This document shows positions 1-7,944 of a stretch of DNA of 64,000 bases, one piece after another (the stretch's first letter is position 1; the number at the start of each line of letters is the position of its first letter). The DNA comes from Riemerella anatipestifer_E. GTDB lineage: Bacteria; Bacteroidota; Bacteroidia; Flavobacteriales; Weeksellaceae. The notes under the pieces are model-generated. The model saw only the letters and a program-made list of their open reading frames with translations, had not been told where the DNA came from and made no database searches. The translations under genes were made by a program, and so were the position numbers. The stretch spans positions 1 through 64,000 of the forward strand of contig NZ_LEKU01000016.1 in assembly GCF_009932355.1 (NCBI RefSeq). Direction: 5' to 3'.

Positions 1-1
1 T

Positions 2-1216
2 TATGACGGAACCACACCAAAAACGGAAATCCAAGGCAAGATAAATAATGGAACGAATAAATTGGTGGTAAAAATACCTTATACTAACGGTAGTGGGTCT
101 TATAACGAGGTAACCTCTCAAGCGGTAGCTACCACTGCAGGACAAGGTAATGATACCAATACGCTTACACTTAATATCCCAGCAGGAAATTTTGGCGTGA
201 ATGGAACTTTAGATGCCACTATAAGTGTAGGTGGCGATGGGGAGTATCTCGTAAAAATGTTACCTCCAGGGGAAGAGTACGAAATTGCCACCATACCTTA
301 CACACTAAACGGACAGCAGTATAGTGTAGTGCTTAAAGGTATTGGGGGTATCCCAGACCGTTGTTTTGGTAAAACAACATTTGATTGTGTAGGCTACGGA
401 GAGAAGGTATTAGAACACCAGTTTATCTACATTCCTATCCAAGGTCCAGACGGCAGAACTTGGCTGAATAACAACCTTGGAGCAGAATACGCGAGGATAG
501 GTTCTCCGTATTTTAATCCGTTGCGTCAAGCGGGAGCATTGGATTACAATACAGGGCAAGAATTATCTAATCCTACGGCTGACCAAATAAAGAGAGACTG
601 GAGAGCGTACGGTTCCTTATTCCAGTGGCAGCGTAACCCTGATGGGCATGAACTTATTAATTGGGTTAGTGTTAATTATGGCATACCTAAATACCCAGCT
701 ATTCAGGGTTCGTTAGGTTATTCTTGGACAAATCCAGGGCATAATAAATTCATTCTTGGAACAAATCAAGATAAATCATGGACAAAGAGTATGAGAAGAG
801 GCAGCTATATTCCAAATGATTTGTGGCTATCAACGGGAATATATACCACTAATCCTTGTCCTTCTGGATTCCATGTGCCAACACATCAAGAACAAATGGA
901 TCTGCACGATGCCATTGTGAATAAAAAAGTAAGAGAGGCAAGCTACTCTGGTTCGAAGATGTGGGAAGAATCCCAACTGCGCTTACCCGTAGGAGGATTC
1001 CGAGGGCTAGGTGATGGAGGAGTTGGATACGTGGCGCAACGCGGTTGGCTGTGGTCAAGTGATCTTACTGGCAAAACAGGGCAAGATTATTATGGTAGCA
1101 CTGGATCTGTTGATATGTTAGCAAACACCATGAGTTGGGATAGCGCATCTAGCATTGCGGGCGGTCAATATGGTCACACTGCAAATGGCTTTAGTGTGCG
1201 TTGCATCAAAGATTAG
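2..1216 (+). CDS. Surface/secreted protein with Fibrobacter-type major paralogous domain, 5' end outside window
   Basis: The reading frame is open from base 2, so the gene starts upstream of the window and the TTG at 62 is not its start. The last 250 residues have the layout of the Fibrobacter succinogenes major paralogous domain (TIGR02145-like): GRTWLNNNLG, then a YGSLFQWQR block, CPSGFHVPT, LRLPVGGFR, a GWLWSSD block and a final GFSVRC a few residues before the stop. In Bacteroidota such domains end large secreted or lipid-anchored surface proteins and resemble C-type lectin/formylglycine-enzyme folds; the ligand is unknown. The upstream 130 visible residues look like beta-rich repeats. 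An HU-like gene follows 50 bases downstream on the same strand. Family assignment is from motif order only; the role in adhesion is inference. Confidence 0.75.
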   Translation, partial: YDGTTPKTEIQGKINNGTNKLVVKIPYTNGSGSYNEVTSQAVATTAGQGNDTNTLTLNIPAGNFGVNGTLDATISVGGDGEYLVKMLPPGEEYEIATIPYTLNGQQYSVVLKGIGGIPDRCFGKTTFDCVGYGEKVLEHQFIYIPIQGPDGRTWLNNNLGAEYARIGSPYFNPLRQAGALDYNTGQELSNPTADQIKRDWRAYGSLFQWQRNPDGHELINWVSVNYGIPKYPAIQGSLGYSWTNPGHNKFILGTNQDKSWTKSMRRGSYIPNDLWLSTGIYTTNPCPSGFHVPTHQEQMDLHDAIVNKKVREASYSGSKMWEESQLRLPVGGFRGLGDGGVGYVAQRGWLWSSDLTGKTGQDYYGSTGSVDMLANTMSWDSASSIAGGQYGHTANGFSVRCIKD

Positions 1217-1266
1217 CCAACTAAAATTCATGCATAAAAAATGTTTAACTTTTAAAAATAGTTATT

Positions 1267-1653
1267 ATGCCTATTAAATACAATGTAATAGAAAGGGTAA
1301 ACCCCTCTAAAAGAGATGAGAAAAAGTGGTATGCCAATGCCAAAGCAGATGGCGAAATTACCTTCAAAGCTTTAAGCAAAGAAATCGCCCAAGGCTCCAC
1401 CACTGTAAGCGATACCGATGTGCTGGCGGTGCTTAATGACCTCACCAAGCTACTATCCAAACACTTGTCCGATGGCAAAATAGTAAGGTTGGGGGATTTT
1501 GGTTCTTTTCAAGTTGGTATTTCGTCTAACGGCGAAGACGAAGCCAATAAAGTTACCGCCGCTAGTATTAAGAGTGCTAAAATTCAGTTTCGCCCAGGGG
1601 AAGATTTACGCGGTATGCTCTTAACAGCAAAATACGAGAAGTATAGCAAATAG
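1267..1653 (+). CDS. HU-like DNA-binding protein (HU-HIG type)
   Basis: A 128-residue protein of the HU/IHF superfamily, Bacteroidota HU-HIG subgroup. It begins MPIKYNVIERVNP and has the alpha-helical first half (FKALSKEIAQGSTTVSDTDV) followed by the typical DGKIVRLGDFGSFQVG beta turn. The C-terminus is only a short arm plus FRPGEDLRGML, without an added Ig or winged-helix domain. Such proteins probably bend or coat DNA, but their specific role is not known. The gene lies directly behind a surface-protein gene and is followed by a strong terminator. A second HU-like gene at 47958-48677 sits behind another surface-protein gene in the same relative order. Confidence 0.85.
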   Translation: MPIKYNVIERVNPSKRDEKKWYANAKADGEITFKALSKEIAQGSTTVSDTDVLAVLNDLTKLLSKHLSDGKIVRLGDFGSFQVGISSNGEDEANKVTAASIKSAKIQFRPGEDLRGMLLTAKYEKYSK

Positions 1654-1675
1654 GAACGCCCCTGTTTTTAGATGG

Positions 1676-1711
1676 AGCGTCTGCCAACCAAAGGTTGGCA
1701 GACGCTATTTT
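1676..1711 (+). terminator. Rho-independent terminator behind the HU-like gene
   Basis: A perfect 14-bp stem (1676-1689 with 1693-1706) with a three-base AAA loop is followed by ATTTTTA. It lies 23 bases after the stop codon of the HU-like gene, so it most likely ends that transcript. Confidence 0.85.
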
Positions 1712-1785
1712 TATAGAGATGCTAGCTTAGTATGGCTTTAAGCGGTCTTTGGAGGGGCGTTATGCAAAACCTAGTGAGGTCTTGC

Positions 1786-1873
1786 TAAAAACGGTGCGAG
1801 AAGTTTATAAAAACCTCGCACCGTTTTTAGTAAAATCGTGCGAGGTTTTTGGCAATCTTGTGCGAGGTTTTTT
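1786..1873. repeat. Cluster of TGCGAGGTTTTT units, two of them forming a 15-bp hairpin
   Basis: A perfect 15-bp inverted repeat (1786-1800 with 1815-1829) carries the core GGTGCGAG / CTCGCACC. Two further direct copies of GTGCGAGGTTTTT follow at about 1838-1850 and 1860-1872. The T-runs make each copy half of a terminator-like stem. No open reading frame of note lies in this stretch. It may be an intergenic repeat family or a multi-armed RNA; I cannot tell which. Confidence 0.7.
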
Positions 1874-1907
1874 CAGAAGGTCTGCAAGGAAAAAAATACT
1901 TTGATGC

Positions 1908-1946
1908 ATTTGGGATAAATAACGGCAGGTAAAATTTATCCCAAAT
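1908..1946. promoter_or_regulatory. 13-bp perfect palindrome upstream of hppD, candidate operator
   Basis: ATTTGGGATAAAT at 1908-1920 is repeated as its exact complement at 1934-1946 with a 13-base spacer. It ends about ten bases before a weak -7-like element (TATCTTGG, 1960-1967) and 56 bases before the hppD start. There is no T-run behind it, so it is not a terminator. Its position fits an operator for the tyrosine-degradation genes; this is inference. Confidence 0.55.
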
Positions 1947-2002
1947 AACCAAAAAATTGTATCTTGGCTCATTGAAATTAAAAATCTAAAAAGTAAAAAA
2001 AT

Positions 2003-3133
2003 ATGTCGGAACTAACATTTGCTGAAAAAATAGCGAAAGCACAAAATTTTTTACCCATCAATGGGACAGACTACATAGAACTTTATGTAGGTAATGCCAA
2101 ACAAGCGGCTCACTTCTATAAAACAGCGTTTGGGTTTCAGTCCGTAGCTTATGCTGGACCAGAAACGGGCGTAAGAGATAGAGCTTCTTATGTCTTACAA
2201 CAAGGAAAAATCAGGTTGGTTTTAACTTCTGGATTAAACTCTAACTCGCCTATCTGTGAACATCAAAAAAAACACGGCGATGGGGTTAAAGTATTGGCAC
2301 TTTGGGTAGATGATGCCTACGCTGCATTTGAAGAAACCACCAAAAGAGGCGGTAAACCTTATCTGGAACCCGTTACACTTACCGATGAGTTCGGAGAAGT
2401 AAGAATGTCGGGCATCTACACTTATGGGGAAACGGTGCATATGTTCGTGGAAAGAAAAAACTACACAGGTCCATTTATGCCAGGATACGAAAAATGGGAA
2501 AGCGATTATAACCCTTCAGATGTAGGTTTACTTTATGTAGACCACTGTGTGGGAAATGTAGGTTGGAACAGAATGCTCCCAGTAGTTAAGTGGTACGAAG
2601 AGGTGCTAGGCTTTGTTAATATTCTTAGCTTTGATGACACGCAAATCAATACGGAGTATTCGGCGTTGATGTCTAAAGTAATGGCAAATGGTAATGGCTA
2701 TGCTAAATTCCCAATTAACGAACCAGCCGAGGGTAAAAAGAAATCTCAAGTGGAAGAATATCTAGACTTCTACGAAGGCGAAGGGGTACAACATATTGCA
2801 GTCGCTACCAAAGATATTATAAAAACCGTTTCCGAACTTAAAGCTAGAGGGGTAGAGTTTCTATCAGCACCACCAAATGCCTATTACGAAATGGTGCCAG
2901 AGCGTGTGGGGCATATAGACGAAGACCTTAAAAAACTACAAGAACTAGGCATTTTAATAGACCATGATGAGGAAGGCTACCTTCTCCAAATATTTACTAA
3001 ACCTGTGGAAGACCGCCCAACACTCTTCTTTGAGATTATTGAAAGACACGGAGCACAGAGCTTTGGAGCAGGTAATTTCAAAGCTCTTTTTGAAGCCTTA
3101 GAAAAAGAACAAGCGAGAAGAGGTAATCTCTAA
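2003..3133 (+). CDS. hppD: 4-hydroxyphenylpyruvate dioxygenase
   Basis: This cytoplasmic Fe(II) enzyme turns 4-hydroxyphenylpyruvate into homogentisate in tyrosine degradation. The 376-residue length is normal. Two vicinal-oxygen-chelate halves are visible, with the three iron ligands in family context: H181 (YVDHCVGNV), H264 (VQHIAVAT) and E344 (FFEIIERHG). The C-terminal FGAGNFKALFEALE helix that closes the active site is present. The ATG at 2003 follows an A-rich leader without a Shine-Dalgarno sequence, as is usual in this phylum. A palindrome lies just upstream and a terminator just downstream. fahA, the last enzyme of the pathway, is two genes on, but the middle enzyme, homogentisate dioxygenase, is not in this window. 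Confidence 0.96.
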   Translation: MSELTFAEKIAKAQNFLPINGTDYIELYVGNAKQAAHFYKTAFGFQSVAYAGPETGVRDRASYVLQQGKIRLVLTSGLNSNSPICEHQKKHGDGVKVLALWVDDAYAAFEETTKRGGKPYLEPVTLTDEFGEVRMSGIYTYGETVHMFVERKNYTGPFMPGYEKWESDYNPSDVGLLYVDHCVGNVGWNRMLPVVKWYEEVLGFVNILSFDDTQINTEYSALMSKVMANGNGYAKFPINEPAEGKKKSQVEEYLDFYEGEGVQHIAVATKDIIKTVSELKARGVEFLSAPPNAYYEMVPERVGHIDEDLKKLQELGILIDHDEEGYLLQIFTKPVEDRPTLFFEIIERHGAQSFGAGNFKALFEALEKEQARRGNL

Positions 3134-3146
3134 AATAGACATCAAT

Positions 3147-3178
3147 ACAGTACACACTAATCTGTGTACTGTGTTTTT
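3147..3178 (+). terminator. Terminator after hppD
   Basis: A 10-bp stem, ACAGTACACA (3147-3156) with TGTGTACTGT (3163-3172), is followed by GTTTTTT. It lies between hppD and the small secreted-protein gene, so those two may be only partly co-transcribed. Confidence 0.75.
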
Positions 3179-3194
3179 TAAAATGATATAAATA

Positions 3195-3665
3195 ATGAAA
3201 AAAATAATTGCATTAGGCTTTGTTATTGCCTCTTTCGGTATTAAAGCACAGAATTTCGGTACACTCAACGCTATTTTAGACCGTTTAGAAGAAAGAAGAG
3301 GCTTTAACCAAGATTTAAGTGGAGTAAACCTAGACGGTAAAAAGTTTGTTTCCATAAAAGATTTTGAAGACAGAACAGAGCGAGAATTTATTGTGTTTAC
3401 CAATGATAAAGTGAATTATATAGAACTATTAGATGCCAAGTCTGATAATAAAACCTCTTCCAAAGTGTATGATGGTGATTTTATTAGAAAGAAAAACATT
3501 GTTTCTATAAGAGCCGATAAATTAGAAGGAAAAAAGATACCTATTGCGGTTACTAAAACCCTGATGCTAAATAGAGAGAAAGAAATTCTCTACCTAATAG
3601 ACATCAACACAAAACAACGCTGGATAGATGAACAGTCTATAACAAAACAACCTGTAAAAAAATAA
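3195..3665 (+). CDS. Small secreted protein of unknown function between hppD and fahA
   Basis: I do not recognise a family. The 156-residue product has a clear signal peptide (MKKIIALGFVIASFGIKAQ, cleavage after KAQ) and then a soluble, charged mature part with no cysteine and no further membrane segment, so it is probably periplasmic. The gene ends 3 bases before fahA, which suggests translation from one mRNA with fahA. A link to aromatic amino-acid degradation is only suggested by position. Confidence 0.8.
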   Translation: MKKIIALGFVIASFGIKAQNFGTLNAILDRLEERRGFNQDLSGVNLDGKKFVSIKDFEDRTEREFIVFTNDKVNYIELLDAKSDNKTSSKVYDGDFIRKKNIVSIRADKLEGKKIPIAVTKTLMLNREKEILYLIDINTKQRWIDEQSITKQPVKK

Positions 3666-3668
3666 ACT

Positions 3669-4919
3669 ATGAAATCATTTGTAAATTATAACGAACAGTC
3701 CGATTTTTCCATTTATAACATTCCGTTTGGGGTGGCGGTTTTCAATCACGAGTATATTGCTTGTGCTACTAGAATAGGCGATTTGGTAATAGACCTAGCC
3801 TCACTTTACGATTATGGCTACTTTGACGATATAGAAGGCTTAACCGAAAATGTTTTTGAAGGCTATACTCTAAACGATTTTATAGAGCTAGGCAAACCTG
3901 TAACTACCGTTGTTAGAGAAAGAATACAAGCATTACTTTTAGAAGGTTCTAAACTTTCTAAAGACGAAAAAGTGATAGAAGAATGCTTTTATGATTTAGA
4001 CGAGGTGGAAATGCTAATGCCAGTGCATATCCCTAACTATACTGATTTTTACAGTAGTATAGAACACGCTACTAATGTCGGAAAGATGTTCCGTGACCCA
4101 GAAAATGCCCTTTTACCTAATTGGAAACATATTCCAGTAGGGTATCACGGCAGGGCTTCATCTATTGTAACTTCGGGAGTGGATTTTCATAGACCAAAAG
4201 GGCAAATGAAACCTGCGGACGCCAACCAACCAATATTTGGAGCATCTAAACAGTTAGATTTTGAGCTAGAGATGGCTTTTATAGTTAATAAGAATACAGA
4301 GATGGGCGAAAGTATTTCTACCAAAGATGCGGAGGACTCCATTTTCGGAATGGTACTGTTTAATGACTGGTCGGCTAGGGATATTCAGAGTTGGGAGTAT
4401 GTGCCGCTAGGTCCGTTTTTAGGGAAAAACTTCTGTTCGTCCATATCGCCTTGGGTGGTTACGTTAGAGGCTTTAGAACCGTTTAGAACTACCTCTCCTA
4501 AGCAAGAACCAGAGGTGTTACCTTACCTAAAGTTTGAAGGCGATAAAAATTTTGATATTGCTTTAGAAGTTTACCTATCTCCTGAAAATGGAGCGGAGAA
4601 CCTTATTTGCCAGTCTAATTTCAAGTATATGTATTGGAATATGGCTCAGCAGTTGGCACATCATACCGTTAATGGTTGTAATGTAGAGGTGGGAGATATG
4701 TATGCTTCGGGAACTATTTCGGGTAAAGAACCGAGTAGTTTTGGCTCTATGCTAGAACTTACTTGGAGAGGGCAAAATCCTTTAATACTTTCAGACGGTA
4801 GCGAAAGGAAATTTATAGAGGACGGCGATACCATCACGATGAGAGGTTTCGCCCAAAAAGAACATATTAGAGTAGGTTTTGGTGAAGTAAAAACCAAAGT
4901 GTTACCAGCTAAAATATAA
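3669..4919 (+). CDS. fahA: Fumarylacetoacetase
   Basis: This hydrolase splits fumarylacetoacetate into fumarate and acetoacetate, the last step of tyrosine degradation. At 416 residues it is the full eukaryote-like form. The metal ligands and catalytic residues known from mouse FAH fall at identical numbers here: D126 and H133 (YTDFYSSIEHATN), E199 and E201 (FELEMAF), and D233 (FNDWSARDIQ). The FLGKNF loop follows. The start codon lies 3 bases after the stop of the preceding small gene, and a terminator follows the stop codon. The distance to hppD without hmgA in between is unusual for a pathway cluster. Confidence 0.96.
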   Translation: MKSFVNYNEQSDFSIYNIPFGVAVFNHEYIACATRIGDLVIDLASLYDYGYFDDIEGLTENVFEGYTLNDFIELGKPVTTVVRERIQALLLEGSKLSKDEKVIEECFYDLDEVEMLMPVHIPNYTDFYSSIEHATNVGKMFRDPENALLPNWKHIPVGYHGRASSIVTSGVDFHRPKGQMKPADANQPIFGASKQLDFELEMAFIVNKNTEMGESISTKDAEDSIFGMVLFNDWSARDIQSWEYVPLGPFLGKNFCSSISPWVVTLEALEPFRTTSPKQEPEVLPYLKFEGDKNFDIALEVYLSPENGAENLICQSNFKYMYWNMAQQLAHHTVNGCNVEVGDMYASGTISGKEPSSFGSMLELTWRGQNPLILSDGSERKFIEDGDTITMRGFAQKEHIRVGFGEVKTKVLPAKI

Positions 4920-4928
4920 AACTAAAGT

Positions 4929-4959
4929 GCCCTAAAAGAAAATTTTAGGGCAGTTTTTT
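4929..4959 (+). terminator. Terminator after fahA
   Basis: A perfect 9-bp stem, GCCCTAAAA (4929-4937) with TTTTAGGGC (4943-4951), is followed by AGTTTTTT. It sits in the short gap between the convergent fahA and fmt genes. Confidence 0.85.
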
Positions 4960-4977
4960 ATGCTTTGTATAGGTTTG

Positions 4978-5928
4978 TTAAACAAGTCGAATGTTATCAA
5001 AATCTCTAAAACCGTTGAGGAAATCTTTTACCGGCATTCTCTTTTTACCTTGTAGTTGTAGTTCTTCAGGGAAATAGATACCGTCTTTAGTATAGATTTT
5101 AAAACTATTTTTGGTTATTTCAATCTCTCCGGCTTGGTGAGAATGTTCAGATGGTTGAAAGTAACCTTTGTAAATTTTAAGCGATTTTTCTTCTTCTCCA
5201 ATTTTGATGTTGGTAAAAGCAGTAGGGTAGGGAGATAGACCTCGTACAAAGTTATGCAGATTCACTCCTGTGTCGTTCCAATTGATTCTGGTGTCTTCTT
5301 TAAAGATTTTGAAAGCATTTTTAGGTTCGGCTACAATGGGTTGAGGTTGCTCTGTAATACTATTAGCAGATAAGCCGTCTAGGGTTTCTACAATGAGTTC
5401 GCCACCTATGGTCATAAGTCTGTCGTGTAGGCTTCCTGCGTCTTCATCAGGAGCAATACTTAGTTCTTTTTGCAGGAGAATGTTACCCTCATCTATTTTT
5501 TCGTTGATGAAAAAAGTAGTAACACCTGTGGTGGTTTCTCCATTGATAATAGCGAAATTGATAGGAGCTGCACCTCTGTAATCAGGCAATAATGAAGCGT
5601 GAAGGTTAAAAGTACCCAAACGAGGAATTTCAAACAAAACTTTCGGCATCATACGGAACGCCACCACTACGAAAACATCGGCTTCTAGTTGCTTCATTGC
5701 TTCTAGAAAATCAGGATTTCTAAGTTTTTCTGGCTGATAGATGGGCAGACCTTGCTCTAGTGCATATTCTTTAACAGGCGAAGCTGTTATTTTTTGACCT
5801 CTTCCGCTGGCTTTATCGGCTACTGTAACTACACCTACTACTTGATGTTGAGAGTGATGTATGGCTTCTAAGCTGTGTTTAGCAAAATCTGGCGTTCCGA
5901 AGAATACTACTTTTAAAGGTTTTGTCAT
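4978..5928 (-). CDS. fmt: Methionyl-tRNA formyltransferase
   Basis: This cytoplasmic enzyme formylates initiator Met-tRNA with 10-formyl-tetrahydrofolate. The 316-residue length is typical. The N-terminal catalytic domain carries N108, H110 and D146 (FNLHASLLPDYRG and KIDEGN), each two positions on from N106/H108/D144 of the E. coli enzyme; the C-terminal beta-barrel tRNA-binding domain follows from about residue 205. The start codon overlaps the recQ stop by four bases (ATGA), so the two genes are translationally coupled. Confidence 0.96.
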   Translation of the reverse strand: MTKPLKVVFFGTPDFAKHSLEAIHHSQHQVVGVVTVADKASGRGQKITASPVKEYALEQGLPIYQPEKLRNPDFLEAMKQLEADVFVVVAFRMMPKVLFEIPRLGTFNLHASLLPDYRGAAPINFAIINGETTTGVTTFFINEKIDEGNILLQKELSIAPDEDAGSLHDRLMTIGGELIVETLDGLSANSITEQPQPIVAEPKNAFKIFKEDTRINWNDTGVNLHNFVRGLSPYPTAFTNIKIGEEEKSLKIYKGYFQPSEHSHQAGEIEITKNSFKIYTKDGIYFPEELQLQGKKRMPVKDFLNGFRDFDNIRLV

Positions 5929-7829
5929 GAGTTTATTGTATAAGTTTTATAGTTAAGCATTTTAATTTTATCGGTGTCTAGCAGAAGAATCACTTGTTCT
6001 AATAGCTTTTCTCTCGATAGATGAGGTATCTGTGCCGAGAGATCTTCTAAAGTACAAGGTTTTACTGCTAAAACTTTAAGTATAGGGTTATGGGCGGAAG
6101 ACAGCGAGGTTTTACGGGACAAACAAACTGAACATTGTCCACAATTTTGAGCCTTTTTCTCTCCGAAATAAGACAATATCATTTTCATTTTGCAATACTT
6201 TTCGGATTGAATGAAAAACTTCATTTCTTCCCATTTCTGAACTTTGTTTTTTTGTATTTCCAGAAAAAGGTGCCACCATTTACCACCAAAACTTGCATTA
6301 TCTCTAGGAATAAGAAATTTAATACTAGCTAAAGCTCCATCTATATAGTTAATGTAGCCTTTATTGGCAAGTTCTAGGAGGCGTTGTTTTAGCTCGGTAG
6401 GGTTGGTGTTGATTTTATGAGCTAAATGCTCTTCTCTAAAGCTAACTTTATGATGCGAAAATCCAGATAGATGTCTTAACAGTACTTCTATAAAATAGGC
6501 GTCTTGTGGAGCTAGGCTTTCAAAGTCCTCTACTTCTATATTTAACTCTATGCTAGATTTAGATTTGAGGTTGTTATAATAGATAATTTCCTGATTATGC
6601 AGAAAACTCAAAATATTTTTAAGAGAGGCTAAAGGTGTTTTGGTAACCCGTTGCCATTGTCTAATGTCAAATTGAAAAGCCTGTTCAGGAAGTTCAAAAT
6701 CAGCTATCTGAAATAAAGAATAGAGGTAAGATATAGCCTTTTTAAAACTCTCTTTGTTGGGGATTTGTTGTTTAAGGGTTTCGTCAGAATTAGAAAGTTC
6801 ATACTTGTTCCATAACAAATAAGCGAAGGCAGGCTCGCCATCTCTACCTCCTCTCCCAATTTCTTGGTAATAGTTTTCTACCGAACTAGGCGGAGAGAGG
6901 TGTATCACATATCGTACATCATCTTTGTCTATGCCCATACCAAAAGCGTTGGTAGCCACTAGAACTCCATTGTTAGAATGTAACCACTGATTCTGTTTTT
7001 GGTGTTTTTCTTTAAGAGGCAGTCCAGCGTGGTAAAAATCAATATTAGGAATTCCATTATGTTGCAGGAACTCGGTAAGTTGTTGGGTTTCCTTTCTCGT
7101 AGAGGCGTATATAATTCCCGAATAAGGGTGGTTTTTCACCAAGTTTAAAATTCTAGAATACTTATCGGAACATTCTTCTGTGTGTATTTTAATATTCGTC
7201 CGTTCAAAACTCTTTTGGAAAATTTGTGGTGTTTTCAGATTGAGTTTAGATTTAATATCCTCCAATACCTTCGGAGTAGCCGTAGCCGTAAGAGCTAAAA
7301 CGGGCAAATCTTTCAGTCGGTCTTTTCTAAATTTATAGATGTTTTGGTAGCTTGGGCGAAAGTCTTGTCCCCACTCGGAGATACAATGGGCTTCGTCCAC
7401 CGCTAAAAAAGACACTTTAATTTCTTCTATTTTTTGAAGAAAAAGACTGTTGGTAAGCCTTTCGGGAGATACAAATAGTATTTTGGTAGTTCCTTCAATA
7501 CAAAGTGAATAGATTTGCTCTGCTTGAACTTCGTCTAACTCTGAACTCAAATATTCGGCTTCTATCCCTTTATTTTTTAGTTGATATACTTGGTCTTTCA
7601 TTAGAGCCAAAAGTGGAGAAACCACAATGCAAGTACCTTCTAAAACTAATGCAGGGAGCTGATAACACAAAGATTTTCCGCCTCCTGTAGGCAAGAGAGC
7701 AAAAGTATCCTGCCCCATAATGATAGAGCTGATAATTTCTTCCTGTGGTTCTCTAAACTCTTGATAGCCCCAAAAATGGGCAAGTGTATCATAGAGTAGT
7801 TTAGTGATATGTTCGGGTAGGAGAGGCAT
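5925..7829 (-). CDS. recQ: ATP-dependent DNA helicase RecQ, short form without HRDC domain
   Basis: This is a 3'-5' superfamily 2 DNA helicase for replication-fork repair and recombination. Visible are the Q-motif region (FREPQEEII), Walker A (TGGGKS, 48-53), the DEAH box (145-148) with SEWGQDFRPSY, and the motif VI region (QEIGRGGRDG). The RecQ zinc site has C546-X16-C563-X2-C566-X2-C569, exactly the E. coli spacing. A winged-helix-like end follows, but the protein stops at 634 residues and I see no HRDC domain. Bacteroidota often have a longer RecQ as well, so this may be the second copy. It is coupled to fmt. Confidence 0.93.
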   Translation of the reverse strand: MPLLPEHITKLLYDTLAHFWGYQEFREPQEEIISSIIMGQDTFALLPTGGGKSLCYQLPALVLEGTCIVVSPLLALMKDQVYQLKNKGIEAEYLSSELDEVQAEQIYSLCIEGTTKILFVSPERLTNSLFLQKIEEIKVSFLAVDEAHCISEWGQDFRPSYQNIYKFRKDRLKDLPVLALTATATPKVLEDIKSKLNLKTPQIFQKSFERTNIKIHTEECSDKYSRILNLVKNHPYSGIIYASTRKETQQLTEFLQHNGIPNIDFYHAGLPLKEKHQKQNQWLHSNNGVLVATNAFGMGIDKDDVRYVIHLSPPSSVENYYQEIGRGGRDGEPAFAYLLWNKYELSNSDETLKQQIPNKESFKKAISYLYSLFQIADFELPEQAFQFDIRQWQRVTKTPLASLKNILSFLHNQEIIYYNNLKSKSSIELNIEVEDFESLAPQDAYFIEVLLRHLSGFSHHKVSFREEHLAHKINTNPTELKQRLLELANKGYINYIDGALASIKFLIPRDNASFGGKWWHLFLEIQKNKVQKWEEMKFFIQSEKYCKMKMILSYFGEKKAQNCGQCSVCLSRKTSLSSAHNPILKVLAVKPCTLEDLSAQIPHLSREKLLEQVILLLDTDKIKMLNYKTYTINS

Positions 7830-7882
7830 TGTGTAATCTATTCTGCCTCAAAATTACGCTAAAATACCTACTCATACAAAAA

Positions 7883-7921
7883 ATATAAGGATTGAAATTA
7901 CTAGAACTTCAATCCTTATAT
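7883..7921 (-). terminator. Terminator after mdh
   Basis: A 14-bp perfect stem (7883-7896 with 7908-7921) is followed, on the minus strand, by a T-run. It lies between the mdh stop and the recQ start, so the two genes are separate units. Confidence 0.8.
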
Positions 7922-7944
7922 CAAGAAAATTTATATTATGGAAT

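Noticed and set aside
1786..1873. CRISPR-like array
   Set aside because: The units are in both orientations, unequally spaced and have no spacers of constant length.
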